The position numbers were made by a program, and so were the translations under genes. A stretch of DNA of 64,000 bases from positions 70,757,523-70,821,522 of the forward strand of contig CM057228.1 in assembly GCA_029891385.1 (NCBI GenBank), given 5' to 3'. The notes beneath the pieces are model-generated. The model saw nothing but the letters and a program-made list of their open reading frames with translations. It had not been told where the DNA came from and did no database searches. The DNA comes from Erythroxylum novogranatense (taxonomy: Eukaryota; Streptophyta; Magnoliopsida; Malpighiales; Erythroxylaceae). Positions 45,125-56,801 of this stretch are shown one piece after another (the stretch's first letter is position 1; every line of letters starts with the position of its first letter).

Positions 45125-46715
45125 TGTTAGAGTAGTGCCCTGAAGGCAATCGCCTTTAGTGCATTTTGTACAAAGTTGTGTACATACTTTATGAATAAAT
45201 AAAGAAAGGCATATTTCATTAACTTGTTGTTCATTATTTATGAATGGATATTGATCTATAAGCAAATTAATGAAGTCCATGATATATGACATAGCATGAA
45301 GGAAATTGTGATGTGATCATACTACTGAGATTCTTATCATCTGCAATTATGTCAGTATCTAAATTATCCATAGTCATAGGATTACTTAGACTGGACATCG
45401 GTAATCCGGAGAGACTAGTACATCTCAAGCTCCTTGATTTGATCAAGCAGTGGATCTCAAAAGCTATAAATATGAGATATTTCGAGTTGAGATGTGGATG
45501 CTTACTAGAGGTAGTAAGTACATTGGATGACCTGTTATGAGATCATCACATGGATGTCCTATTCTAATGTCAGCGATAATCTCATCATAGCAATGGTGCA
45601 AGTATCCTTAGACTTGAGGTCCTCAAGGATATCTTGGATACTGATTCTGTGCTTTGACTCCATTCCTTGTTGCCTTACAGAGGTCGCTCATAGGGTGGTG
45701 ATTGGGTACAGCTTGAGGTATTCGAAGGTAATTGAGTAGCCAATAAAGGATTTACCACTTCTGTGATAGCAGAAGATGGAAAGGTTCGTGATATGGTTCA
45801 TGATGAATACATGTTCATTCGTTAAACCAATTACTTTCCGATCAATTGGGGGTCATGATGTGTTGCTAGATACCGCTCATAACTTGCTCAGATTAAGTGT
45901 TAATCTAAGTGACCAACATAACCGAGAACCTATTGGGTCAAACACATAAGAGTGTCTCGGAGAATTTGTAAAATAGTTTTGGACAGAGTTCCAATATATG
46001 GAGAGCAGTAGCATTAAATGGATCCCGATGAGATCGAGATATATCCCGATGAGATCGCGACATCGATATTGCTGAAAAAGATTTTCGGGGGGTTTTCCCA
46101 TACCGGGACCCGGTAGGCCGGTAGGACCGACCCCAGTGTGACTGGACCACTTTAGCATTTATTTATATATATATATATGTTATACGTGTATGGAGGAGGA
46201 GAGGAGTAGCATCACTTGGCTTTATTATATATATATATATATAAGGCCATACGTGGAATGCTACTCATCTAAGCATTTAATGTCCTTAAATTTGTAAAAG
46301 ACAAATGGCATTTGATGAGTAGAAGAGAAGGTGTCGTTGGTTTTAAAAGGAAGAAGAAAGGATTTTGTGAAAAATCCAAGAGAAATTGTTTTCTCTCATC
46401 AACGATACTCATCTCTTCCAAGCTTCATCTTCAAGCTTCTCATCCTCCTTCTTCATCGTTGATCTCAAGCTCTCCAAGGACAAAGGTAAGAGCTAGCACT
46501 CTTTAATTTGTTCTAGTTATTCCCGGGTCAAAGGGTTTGTCCCGATTAGGTTTTCCGATCTCTGCGTGGATACCATTAGAGACGGTCTGCTTTGGCCGTT
46601 ATGGTTTGAGTTTGTTGTATAGACACATGGATCCTGGCTTTCGGGAAGGTCTCGGAACAAAATTTTTATTTTCCGCACCATGGGCCTGTGATGCTCACAC
46701 CGGAATTTTCCTACA
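45125..46715 (+). mobile_element. Ty1/copia 3' LTR
   Basis: 1,591 bases, TGTTAGAG to TTCCTACA. It was inserted in a C LTR (GTGCT on the right, 46716-46720). It has AT microsatellites near 46163-46178 and 46227-46243. A shorter copy lies at 26422-27745. No gene is seen in it. Confidence 0.9.
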
Positions 46716-47120
46716 GTGCTTTATTAAAAAAGTCATGTGCATGTTTTATTTGAAGGAACCAAGCTTGTGGGCCTAGTTTAAAAGCCCAATTTGCCCCTCT
46801 TAAGTTAGTCTTCTATTTTGTGGTTTTCTTATCCTGTTTGGACAAGGACTAGTCAATTTGAGAGATATCAATAAAATTAGAAAGCATTCTTTAAGAGAGA
46901 ATTGAGATTCTTGCTTATTTTACCTTAAGGATTGATTCAACTTATCAAGTAAGTTCTAACTTGTGGCGTTAATTCAATTCCTACAATCTTATACTCTTTG
47001 TTACCAATTCCTTGCTGTTTTGGGGGTGAAGGGTCTTGTTAGATTGATTGAATTTAGGTTTGGGAACAATCATTGAAACGGAGGTGATCTAGACATTGAT
47101 TCTAGGTTGTTGCCGTATCA
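46716..47120 (+). mobile_element. Family C LTR, 3' part
   Basis: Starts mid-LTR (GTGCTTTATTAAAAAAGTC) after the copia LTR and ends at the true terminus GTATCA. About 150 bases between 46858 and 46859 are missing relative to 56588-57493. The next bases TAAGG fit insertion into the E LTR. Confidence 0.88.
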
Positions 47121-47629
47121 TAAGGTGATCTAGTCAACACCTTTATAAGTTTATTTTGTTTCCTTTTAGGGATTGATTTGTTTCCTTTTATTTAGTATCT
47201 TCTTTAGGACATTAAGTTAGGAAGTTTTCCCTATAAATAGGCACCCTCTATGTACTTTGAAAGGGGTCTTTGATTCAGAAATAATATTGAGAGCTTTCTT
47301 GCTTTCTTTGTATTCTTTGAGATTACTTGACTTATCAAAGGAGTGGTTTTCCTTTGTGGCGTCCTAAGGTTAGAGATCTAAGAGAAAAGTTCTCTTAGGG
47401 TTCTTTCCATTGACCAACATTCTTGTTAGAGTTCTAAGAGACAAGTTCTCTTAGAGTTCTTTTCATCGATCAACATTCTTCTCACCTCCCATTTTCTTTG
47501 TGTTCTGTTTCTATCTTTTCAACTTTTTTTCTTGTGATTCCGTGTGTTTGCTTGATTCTATCTACTCCCGGGTATAGTTCCATCTTGTTGAAGGTTCTCT
47601 GGGACAAGTTCCTATTGGGTCTGCCATCA
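47121..47629 (+). mobile_element. Family E LTR, 3' half
   Basis: From TAAGGTGATCTAG to the terminus GCCATCA, matching 40146-40597 plus one additional dyad unit. It marks the right edge of the E/copia/C composite and is followed directly by the TACATG-rich tract. Confidence 0.9.
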
Positions 47630-49776
47630 TGATGTATAGTATATGTAACACACACTATAGACTAATTATGCATATGTATACACATGCATAGTAATACCAG
47701 TGTGTATGCATTCCATACATTGTACTATTATTTGTTAATAGTACATGGTGAACCATTGTGTACCATGCATAACTATAATGCTACTATAGTTATTTGCCAT
47801 GCATTAGTGTACTATTAATCATATGCATGTCCTAGTAAATGTATGCCATGTATACATGTATGGTAATTAAATTAGTTGAACTAAATTAGTTCTATAGTAT
47901 ATACATGTATGGTTAGTGTACCATATGTATACATATGCACGAATGGCACACTATTGGTACATGTAGGATGTAAATACCATTGTAATCTCACACTATCCTT
48001 ACGCATGTAAATACCATAGTACATGCAATACAATTGTATTTACATATGTACACATGCATTAGTCATACACACTATGTCATTAGTCATACACATTATGTTA
48101 TATAACATATGTATTGACATGATGTACATGATGTCTACATTTTAGAGATAGATAAAGTTATGAAAATGTCAGGAATGTAAAGATAAAGTTATGAAAATGT
48201 CACGAATGCATTATTACCATTACATTATGGTACACTATGGTTAGTACCACTGAGTGTTACAATAATCTACTACACTATTGAATACACATCACTATGGTAC
48301 ACTTGTATATCTATTCAGTATGTCTATGTATTATAACATTTAGTCATGCAAGTATGTACTACCTCACATACACATGCATATGATTGTGTTTAGTACACAC
48401 TGCATGGTAATAGTAATGTTAACTATACACTAATACACATGGCATTATAGTATGCATGTGAATGGGTACATGCACATAATAGTACACTATGCATATAGTG
48501 TATAGTTATATACTGCACATGCACTCACAATGTAGACATGAATACGTACACATTCATGTTTACATACATATTATACCAAGTATGCATGTGTGCATGTATA
48601 CTTGATGTGACTATGGTACCAATTGATGTGTCTATGGTATACCAATTCCATTGGCACACCATATGGATACACTTATTTGTAACAATAGTGTACATAACTA
48701 GTGTAGCACTATATATATACATATGGGATTGGCATAGTATACCCTATGTGTGGGTAGCATTGGTACAGCATGCTACCATATACTAGTATGCACCATCACT
48801 ACCTATGTGGCATGCATACACTAATGCATGTGTACATATGTAAATACAATTGTATTGTACGTACTATGGCATTTACATGGTGTGTACCATAGTACATACA
48901 ATACAATTGTATTTAGTGTAGCCATGTACCAACGCACTATGTATAGTGTATAGTTACCACAGTATGTACATAGCATATACTGTGGTACCATTGGTATTAC
49001 ATAGCATGGGTACACATTTACATACATGACACCATGTGTACTATCTGTGTGTTTAACCCTGTACACCATGCATATGCATTGTACACATGCATGGTACACC
49101 ATGTATTTGTGCAATATATAATTCACACATATAATTACACTATAATGCCACAGTGTAACTAGTACATGGTAACTAACGATAGTAGCATTATAGTTATGCA
49201 TGGTAACATGCATGTGCATATGTACCACATACACGTTGCATAGTGTAGTGATGGGTACATTTATACATACTATGCATATGGTAATACCATATTATTACAC
49301 ATGGCAATACATGATACATATGGTAGTGCATACTATACAATGTGCATACATGTAATAGTACTATATGCATTATGGTGGTTACATAATTAGTACAATGGCA
49401 ATGTGTAATGCCGTATAATGTAGCACCATTATAATGTAGGTGCACTACATTAGTATGTAAATGCATGTGTACTAGTATACATGCATATAACTATGTATAT
49501 TGTACATACTGGTATACATGTGTGCACAACCATGATAGCATACATGCTATACATAATAGTTATATGGTACGTACTATACCATACACATAGTTAGTAGTAT
49601 ATACACACACTGTATGCCGTGTGATGTATGCATACATATCTATGTACCTACATAATTTATGTGCATATACTATGTACGAGTTACCACATACATACATGCA
49701 TATGTGTAATATATGGTAACATAACTATTACATATGATTGCATATACCATATATCCCATATGAAATACATTACAAT
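47630..49776. repeat. Cryptically simple TACATG/CATATG-rich tract, right half
   Basis: Same texture as 37373-39596: dense GTAC, CATG, TGCA and CATATG, alternating purine and pyrimidine, no regular period. A local tandem repeat of about 31 bases (AGATAAAGTTATGAAAATGTC...) lies at 48146-48207, and shorter ones (CATTAGTCATACACA) at 48057-48095. Probably continuous with the left half before the E element arrived. No gene is supported. Confidence 0.88.
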
Positions 49777-50168
49777 TGATACAACTTACTAAGGCAATGG
49801 AGACTTGAGGATGTCAATGGGTCCAATTACAAGGTCACGCTCCAACAAGCTTAAAGCACAATTTCATATTTATGTACAAGCTTTTGTTTCACAAGAACTT
49901 CAAGAAGTTTTGTTGATCAAGCTTGGGGAAGAACTTAGGAAGACACCTAAGTGTGTGTGCACATTGGAGGCATCAAACCAAGAGGGCTAACACTTAGCCA
50001 ATTCTAACTTAGCCAAGTTCTAACTTGTGGCGTTAATTCAATTCCTACAATCTTATACACTTTGTTACCAATTCGTTGCTGTTTTGGGGGTGAAGGGTCT
50101 TGTTAGATTGATTGAATTTAGGTTTGGGAACAATCATTGAAATGGAGGTGATCTAGACATTGATTTTA
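49777..50168 (+). mobile_element. Family C LTR with internal deletion (host of the full C element)
   Basis: Starts TGATACAACTTACTAAGG at the edge of the simple tract (ACAAT on its left) and keeps the tail-coding region. It then skips about 500 bases near 50005 with a short filler (TTCTAACTTAGCCAAG), and stops at the insertion point of the next element. The interrupted element resumes at 57494. Confidence 0.88.
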
Positions 50169-51061
50169 TGATACAACTCACCAAGGCAATGGAGACTTGA
50201 GGATGCCAATGGGTCCAATTACAAGGTCGCGCTCCAACAAGCTCAAAGCACAATTTCAGATTTATGTACAAGCTTTTGTTTCACAAGAACTTCAAGAAGT
50301 TTTGTTGATCAAGCTTGGAGAAGAGCTTAGGAAGACACCAAAGTGTGTGTGCACATTGGAGGCTTCAAACCAAGAGGGCTAACACTTAGCCAATTTTCAC
50401 AAGCACAAGTCTAATCAATGGGCTTGGGCTTATTTTATCTTATAAGGGGCATGTGGACTTCTTTTAGGCTTTTTCATGGGCTGATTTGCATTAAGTGTGC
50501 ATGTGCTTCATTAAAAAAGTCATGTGCATGTTTTATTTTAAGGAACCAAGCTTGTGGGCCTAGTTTAAAAGCCCAATTCGCCCCTCTTAAATTAGTCTTC
50601 TATTTTGTGGTTTTTGGACAAGGACTAGTCAATTTTAATTAGTTTTGAAGCCCAAATCCATGTGGGATTTATTCTTGGGCAGATTTGTTTCTAGAAGGCC
50701 TTTTGATATTTTGGGCTTTCTTTAGGGTTTTTAGGTTATCTTTGTTAGGGTTTACATTGCAAATGGTATTTAAACCTTTGCTTTAGCCATGAACACGAGT
50801 TTTAGAGAGATCAATAAAATTAGAAAGCATTCTTCAAGAGAGAATTGAGATTCTTGCTTGTTTTACCTTAAGGATTGATTCAACTTATCAAGTAAGTTCT
50901 AACTTGTGGCGTTATTCAATTCCTACAATCTTATAATCTTTGTTACCAATTCCTTGCTGTTTTGGGGTGAAGGGTCTTGTTAGATTGATTGAATTTAGGT
51001 TTGGGAACAATCATTGAAACGGAGGTGATCTAGACATTGATTCTAGGTTGTTGCTGTATCA
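50169..51061 (+). mobile_element. 5' LTR of full-length C element
   Basis: 893 bases, TGATAC to GTATCA. It has lost about 12 bases (CTTATCCTATTT) near 50612 that the 3' LTR keeps. TATTTAAA at 50767-50774 is the TATA candidate. A strong 5' splice match CAA-GTAAGT is at 50889-50897. Confidence 0.95.
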
Positions 51062-51979
51062 TCTTTGGTATCAGAGCCTAGGTTTTAAATTCAATCTTTA
51101 TCTTTAATTTTTTGTTTGTTCTTGATTATTATAGTTAGTTCATCATTAAAATTCGAAAAAAAAAAAAAAAGAAAAGAAAGAAAAGAAAGAAAGAAAGAAG
51201 TAAAAAAAAATCAAGATTGTGAATCTTTGTGAGTTTGAGTTAATTTGCTTGCAAGATTCATCAAGAAACGAATCTGATCATTCAAGAATTCTTTAATTTC
51301 GTTTCTTTATTATTCAAATTCATCAAGAACACATCCTTCATTCAAGAAACTCATCAAGACTTGTTTTCTTGCATCAAGAAACACTTTCTTGTTTCAAGAT
51401 TTACGTTCTTCGCTCAAAACATGTGTCTTTGATATAATTGCTTATCTTTATATTCTTGAATAATTGGGGAAGATTGGAATGTTTTTTTTAATTTGGGTTT
51501 AGGGTTGAGTTTAATTCCTAGTTTTGTCTTTTCTTCAACTCTTTGGTTGTTTTTTTTTGTTTGCTGTCCTTTTTGTTTCCATTACACTTGAATTGAGTAA
51601 TCTTGTTTCATATTGCTCAATTGGTACCAAAAATCGTTCACGTACGTTTTCTCCATCTAGTATGTGTTTATTTTCGTCTTCCATGTTTTCTTTACATTAA
51701 ATTGCATCTAGCTTTGTGTTTTTCTTCCTTTATTTAGGTATTCGTTGCTTTCCTTTTGAATTACGTTGCTGTTGTGTTTATTTGGTTGGTAGTGATTAAT
51801 CCGGACAAGTAAAACTGTGCTAGAATCTAAAGTGGTAAAAAGCAAGAGTGTGTAAGCTCATTTGAGGGTAAAAGCCATCTTCTTGAGTGAAACACGAGGG
51901 TATCAAATCTGATTTAGAGAGAAACACGTGAGGGAGTGTGTGAGGAGCTATTCTAACGTGTTTTTGCAGGTTTTACATC
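51062..51979 (+). promoter_or_regulatory. Leader of full-length C element
   Basis: Primer site TGGTATCAGAGCCTAGG at 51066-51082, a short GA tract at 51156-51210, T-rich sequence, shared leader blocks (51831-51850; AACACGTGAGGGAGTGTG 51923-51940, with CACGTG at 51925-51930), CTAAC at 51953-51957, and TTTTTGCAG ending at 51969, eleven bases before ATG 51980. Confidence 0.82.
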
Positions 51980-53389
51980 ATGGCCAATACAAAGGATAGT
52001 AAAGGTAGTGACAAGGATGAAAAGAATAGTGAGGCTGATCAACACACATTTTTTACTTTGGAGGCTATGCAACATCAATTCTAAAGGATTGAGAACATGT
52101 TCAGGGATGTCAGTGATAAATTTGATAGACAAGATCAAGTCATTAGGAATTTACAACGAGAGGCTTCATCTAATGGTGCAACATGGAGGCAAAATGCTAG
52201 GGAGCCAACTCCTGTGCGCTTTGAGTATGAAGATGAATATGATGATGGGGAAGATGAAGAAGATTGACATCGGGCCAGATTTGGTAGAAGAGGGGGACGG
52301 AATGATAGAGGAAGAGGAAGAGGTTATAGAGGCCGAGACAATGCAAGGGGAGAAGACAGGGTCGAGCGTGTGGATAGAAATTTGGGCAGTATCAAGATGA
52401 AAATACCATCTTTCCAAGGTAAGAATGATCCAGAAGCTTACTTAGAATGGGAAAGAAAGGTGGAGATGATTTTTGAATGCCATAACTATTATGAGGAGAA
52501 GAAGGTGAAGCTTGTTGTCGTGGAATTTCATGATTATGCACTTATTTGGTGGGATCAACTTGTTTTGAACAAAAGAAGGAATGGAGAGGATCCTATTGAT
52601 ACTTGGGCTGAAATGAAGAGGGTCATGAAGAAGAGGTTTGTGCCTAGTTACTTCTATAGGGAGCTCCATCAAAGGCTCCAAACCTTGAGACAAGGCACCA
52701 AAAGTGTAGAAGAGTACCATAACGAGATGGAGATAGCCATGATTAGGGCTAATGTAGAAGAAGAAAGAGAAACCACCATGGCACGTTTCTTGGCTGGTTT
52801 GAACAAAGACATTGCAAATGTTATTGAATTGCACCATTATGTGGAGTTAGAGGAGATGGTGAATATGGCCATGAAGGTGGAGAGGCAACTCAAGTACAAA
52901 AGCTCCAACAAGGCTTCTTACCCAAGCTCTACTACAAATTGGAACTCGAAATGCTCCAAGAAAAATGAGAAGGACAAAGACAAGCTAAAGGAAGAGAAGA
53001 ACAAGGCAGATCCAAAAGGTACTTTTAAAACTCCAAGTTCTTCTAGTTCCAATTCTGAAAAGCATAGGACTATTAAATGCTTTAAATGTCTTGGTGTTGG
53101 TCATATTGCTTCTCAATGCCCAAACAAGAAAACAATGTTTGTGAGAGGAGGAGAAGTTGTGTCTGAGGAGGAAGAAGATGATTTGACTTCCATGCCTGAG
53201 TTGGAAGATTGTTCTGATGTGGAAGTTGAGGATGCACCTAGGGGTGAATTACTTGTTACTAGGCGAGTTTTGAATGCTCAAGTGAAGGAAGATGGAATTG
53301 AGCAAAGGGAAAATATTTTTCATTCCAGATGCCTAGTGAATGAGAAGATTTGTAGCCTGATCATTGATGGGGGAAATCAAGGTAAATAA
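51980..53389 (+). pseudogene. Gag and start of protease, full-length C element
   Basis: MANTKDSKGSDKDEK start. TAA at 52082 replaces a Gln codon and TGA at 52265 replaces a Trp codon. From 52370 the frame is open through the gag core and the zinc knuckle [18 protein letters not shown] (near 53078-53131) to the protease LIIDGG. There a deletion of about 104 bases, between similar GGGGGAA and GGGAGAA sequences, removes the rest of the active-site loop and shifts the frame; it stops at 53389. Confidence 0.92.
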
Positions 53390-54872
53390 ACAAGTCCTTG
53401 TATCTTTCTCCATTGGAAAGTATTCTGATCAAGTACTTTGTGATGTTGTACCTATGCATGCTTGTCATTTATTGCTCGGTCGACCTTGGCAATATGATAG
53501 AAGAGTGTTACATGATGGTTTTAAGAATAGGTATTCATTTACTATGGGAGATCAGAAATTTGTTCTTGCTCCATTGGCACCAAAAGAGGTATATGAGGAC
53601 CAAATGCAATTAAAAAGGAGTATGGAGGGAATGCAACAAAGACAGGACAAAAAACTTCAAGAAAAGCATGACAATACAAAAATTGAGGGGAAGGTTGAGA
53701 ACCTTGCAAAAGGGGAGCAGAAATCTAAATCAAAAGAAAAGAGAGAAAGTGAGGCCGAGAGTGAGAGAAGAAAAGTGGGGAAAGAGGCCTCAAAAGAAAT
53801 TCAATTAAAAGGCCCAAATGAGAGAGAGGGTAGAAAGAAACAAAACTTCTATGCAAAAATGAGAGATGTAAGGGTTGCTTGTGTGGAAAGGAGATGTTTA
53901 TTTGTACTTTTGTACAAGCAAGCTTATTTTAATGAATCTGACCTTGACCCTTGTTTGCCTAGTAGTGTTGTTTCTCTTTTGCAGGAGTATGGAGATGTTT
54001 TCCCTGAGGAGTTGCCTAAGGAATTGCCGCCTATTAGAGGAATAGAACATCAGATTGACTTCATACCTGGGGCGCAGATTCCAAATAGACCAGCTTATAG
54101 GGCTAATCCTGAAGAAACTAAAGAACTCCAAAAGCAAGTGGAAGAATTGCTACAAAAGGGACACATCAGGGAGAGTCTTAGTCCTTGTGTCGTGCCAGTG
54201 ATATTGGTTCCAAAGAAGGATGGGAGTTGGCGCATGTGTGTGGATTGCAGAGCTGTTAACAAGATAACGGTAAAGTATCGCCATCCTATACCTAGATTGG
54301 ATGATATGATTGATGAATTGCATGGTGCATGTGTGTTTACCAAAATTGATCTTATGAGTGGTTACCATCAGATTAGAATGAAAATTGGTGATGAATGGAA
54401 AACTGCTTTTAAAACAAAACATGGTTTATATGAGTGGCTTGTGATGCCTTTTGGCTTAACTAATGCTCCTAGTACATTTATGCGTTTGATGAATCATGTT
54501 TTGAGGTCATTTATTGGTAAGTTTGTTGTGGTATATTTTGATGACATATTGATCTATAGCAAAAGCATTAATGAGCATATTGAGCATCTTAGGCTTGTCT
54601 TAGATGCGCTTAGGGCAGAAAAGTTGTATGCTAAGTTAAAGAAGTGTACATTTTGCATGGATAGTGTCATATTTCTTGGTTATGTTGTTTCTTCTAATGG
54701 AATTGAGGTGGACCAAGAAAAGGTCAAGGCAATTAAGGAGTGGCCGAGACCTACAAGTATTACTCAGGTGAGATCTTTTCATGGACTTGCTAGTTTCTAT
54801 AGGAGGTTTGTGAAAGATTTTAGTTCCATTGTAGCTCCATTGGTGAGATTGTTAAAAGGAGGTAGGATTTAA
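53390..54872 (+). pseudogene. Protease C-terminus and RT, full-length C element
   Basis: A long open segment (from about 53364): SIGKYSDQVLCDVVPM, LLGRPWQYDRRV, a Lys/Glu-rich linker, then a complete RT with [21 protein letters not shown], the palm segment, [11 protein letters not shown] and [11 protein letters not shown] (YFDD 54533-54544). One extra base near 54862 ends it at the RT/RNase H border. RT copies the element RNA into DNA. Confidence 0.92.
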
Positions 54873-55235
54873 GTGGGGAGAGGCGAGGAAATTGCTTTTA
54901 ACACTTTGAAAGAAAAACTTTGTTCTGCACCTATTTTGAGTTTACCTGATTTTTCTTCTACTTTTGAGATTGAATATGATGCCTCTGGGATAGGTATTGG
55001 TGCTGTTTTATTGCAGGGAAGGCGTCCCATTGCCTATTTTAGTGGGAAGTTGAATGGTGCTCAAATGAAGTATTCCACTTATGACAAGGAGCTATATGCA
55101 TTGGTAAGAGCTCTACAAACTTGGCAACATTATCTATGGCCAAAGGAATTCGTGATTCACACTGATCATGAGAGTTTGAAGCATCTTAAGGGCCAAGGTA
55201 AGTTAAATAAAAGACATGCTAAGTGGAGTTCATAG
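54873..55235 (+). pseudogene. RNase H, full-length C element
   Basis: [41 protein letters not shown]: the RNase H that removes RNA from the hybrid. The first catalytic Asp (YDAS) and later TDHES are present. A four-base loss near 55226 within AKWLEF ends the frame at 55235. Confidence 0.9.
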
Positions 55236-56801
55236 AGACATTCTCATATGTTGTGAAATACAAGCAAGGTAAAGAAAATGTTATCACTGATGCATTGTCT
55301 AGGAGGTATGCTCTAATCTCTTCTCTTAGTTCTAAGTTGATTGGGTTTGAGTATATAAAAGATTTGTACAAATCAGATTCTGACTTTGCTAATGTGTATG
55401 ATGCATGTGAACAAGTTGCTTTTCAAAAGTTTTATAGGAATGATGGATATTTGTTTAGAGATAATAAACTATGTATTCCTACTTGTTCTATGCGTGAGAT
55501 GCTTGCTAAGGAGTCTCATGATGGAGGTTTAATGGGACATTTTGGTATTGCTAAAACACTTGACATATTACAGAGCATTTTATTGGCCTAACATGAAAAA
55601 GGATGTTGAAAGAGTTTGCTCTAGTTGTGTAGCGTGTAGGCAAGCCAAGTCCAAGGTGCAACCACATGGGTTGTACACGCCTCTACCTGTCCCTATTAGT
55701 CCTTGGATTGATATATCTATGGATTTTGTGTTAGGATTGCCTAGGACTAGGAAAGGACGTGATAGCATCTTTGTTGTAGTTGATCGATTTAGTAAAATGG
55801 CTCATTTTATTGCATGTCATAAATCTGATGATGCTACACATGTTGCTGATTTGTTTTTTAGGGATGTTGTTAGATTACATGGCATTCCTAGAACCATTGT
55901 TTCAGATAGGGATTCTAAGTTTTTAAGTCACTTTTGGCGTGTTCTATGGAATAAATTGAGAACAAAGCTTTTGTTTTCTACAACTTGTCATCCCCAAACA
56001 GATGGACAAACTGAAGTGGTTAATAGAACCTTAGGATCTTTATTGCGTGCTGTTGTGGGTAAAAATTTGAAAGCTTGGGAAGATTGTTTGCCTTTGATTG
56101 AGTTTGCATATAATAGAAGCATTCATTCTTCTACAGGTTATTCTCCATTTGAGATTGTGTATGGTTTTAACCCATTAACTCCATTGGATTTGTTGCCTTT
56201 ACCCTTGAATGAGATTGTTAATGTAGATGGGCAGCAAAGGGCCGAATTGGTTAAAACAATACATGAGAAAGCTAGGCAGCACATTGAGGAAAAGAACAAG
56301 AAGTATGCTCAAAGAGCCAATCAAGGGCGTAGGGAGATGAAGTTTGAACCTGGAGATTGGGTTTGGGTGCACTTCAGGAAGGAGAGATTTCCTAAACAAA
56401 GGAAGTCCAAGCTTGATCCTAGAGGGGATGGTCCTTTTCAAGTGCTTGAACGCATCAATGACAATGCCTATAGGGTGGATTTGCCAGGAGAGTGTAGTGT
56501 TAGTGCTACTTTTAATGTTTCTGATTTATCTCCCTTTGATAATGTAGGTCTTGATTCGAGGACGAATCCTTTTGAGGAGGGAGGGAATGATACAACTCAC
56601 CAAGGCAATGGAGACTTGAGGATGCCAATGGGTCCAATTACAAGGTCGCGCTCCAACAAGCTCAAAGCACAATTTCAGATTTATGTACAAGCTTTTGTTT
56701 CACAAGAACTTCAAGAAGTTTTGTTGATCAAGCTTGGAGAAGAGCTTAGGAAGACACCTAAGTGTGTGTGCACATTGGAGGCTTCAAACCAAGAGGGCTA
56801 A
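55223..56801 (+). pseudogene. Integrase with LTR-encoded tail, full-length C element
   Basis: 55223-55591 gives the connection domain and the start of the HHCC zinc finger ([11 protein letters not shown]); small losses near 55573-55585 shift the frame. 55590-56801 is then open: [17 protein letters not shown] core ([28 protein letters not shown]), the [14 protein letters not shown] region, [14 protein letters not shown] and [12 protein letters not shown]. It then crosses the LTR boundary at 56588 for a further 70 residues with [20 protein letters not shown], ending EASNQEG. The core and tail are intact, one of the best-preserved integrases here. Confidence 0.93.
56553..56587 (+). promoter_or_regulatory. 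Hairpin and polypurine tract, full-length C element
   Basis: GATTCG-AGGA-CGAATC (56553-56568), a perfect stem, then CTTTTGAGGAGGGAGGGAA against the TGATAC of the 3' LTR. Here the dyad also codes for DSRTN in integrase. Confidence 0.82.

Noticed and set aside
49805..49990. Short ORFs [14 protein letters not shown]... standing alone (also 50197 and minus 59438)
   Set aside because: These are the integrase tail coding sequence present in 5' or fragment LTRs, not separate genes.
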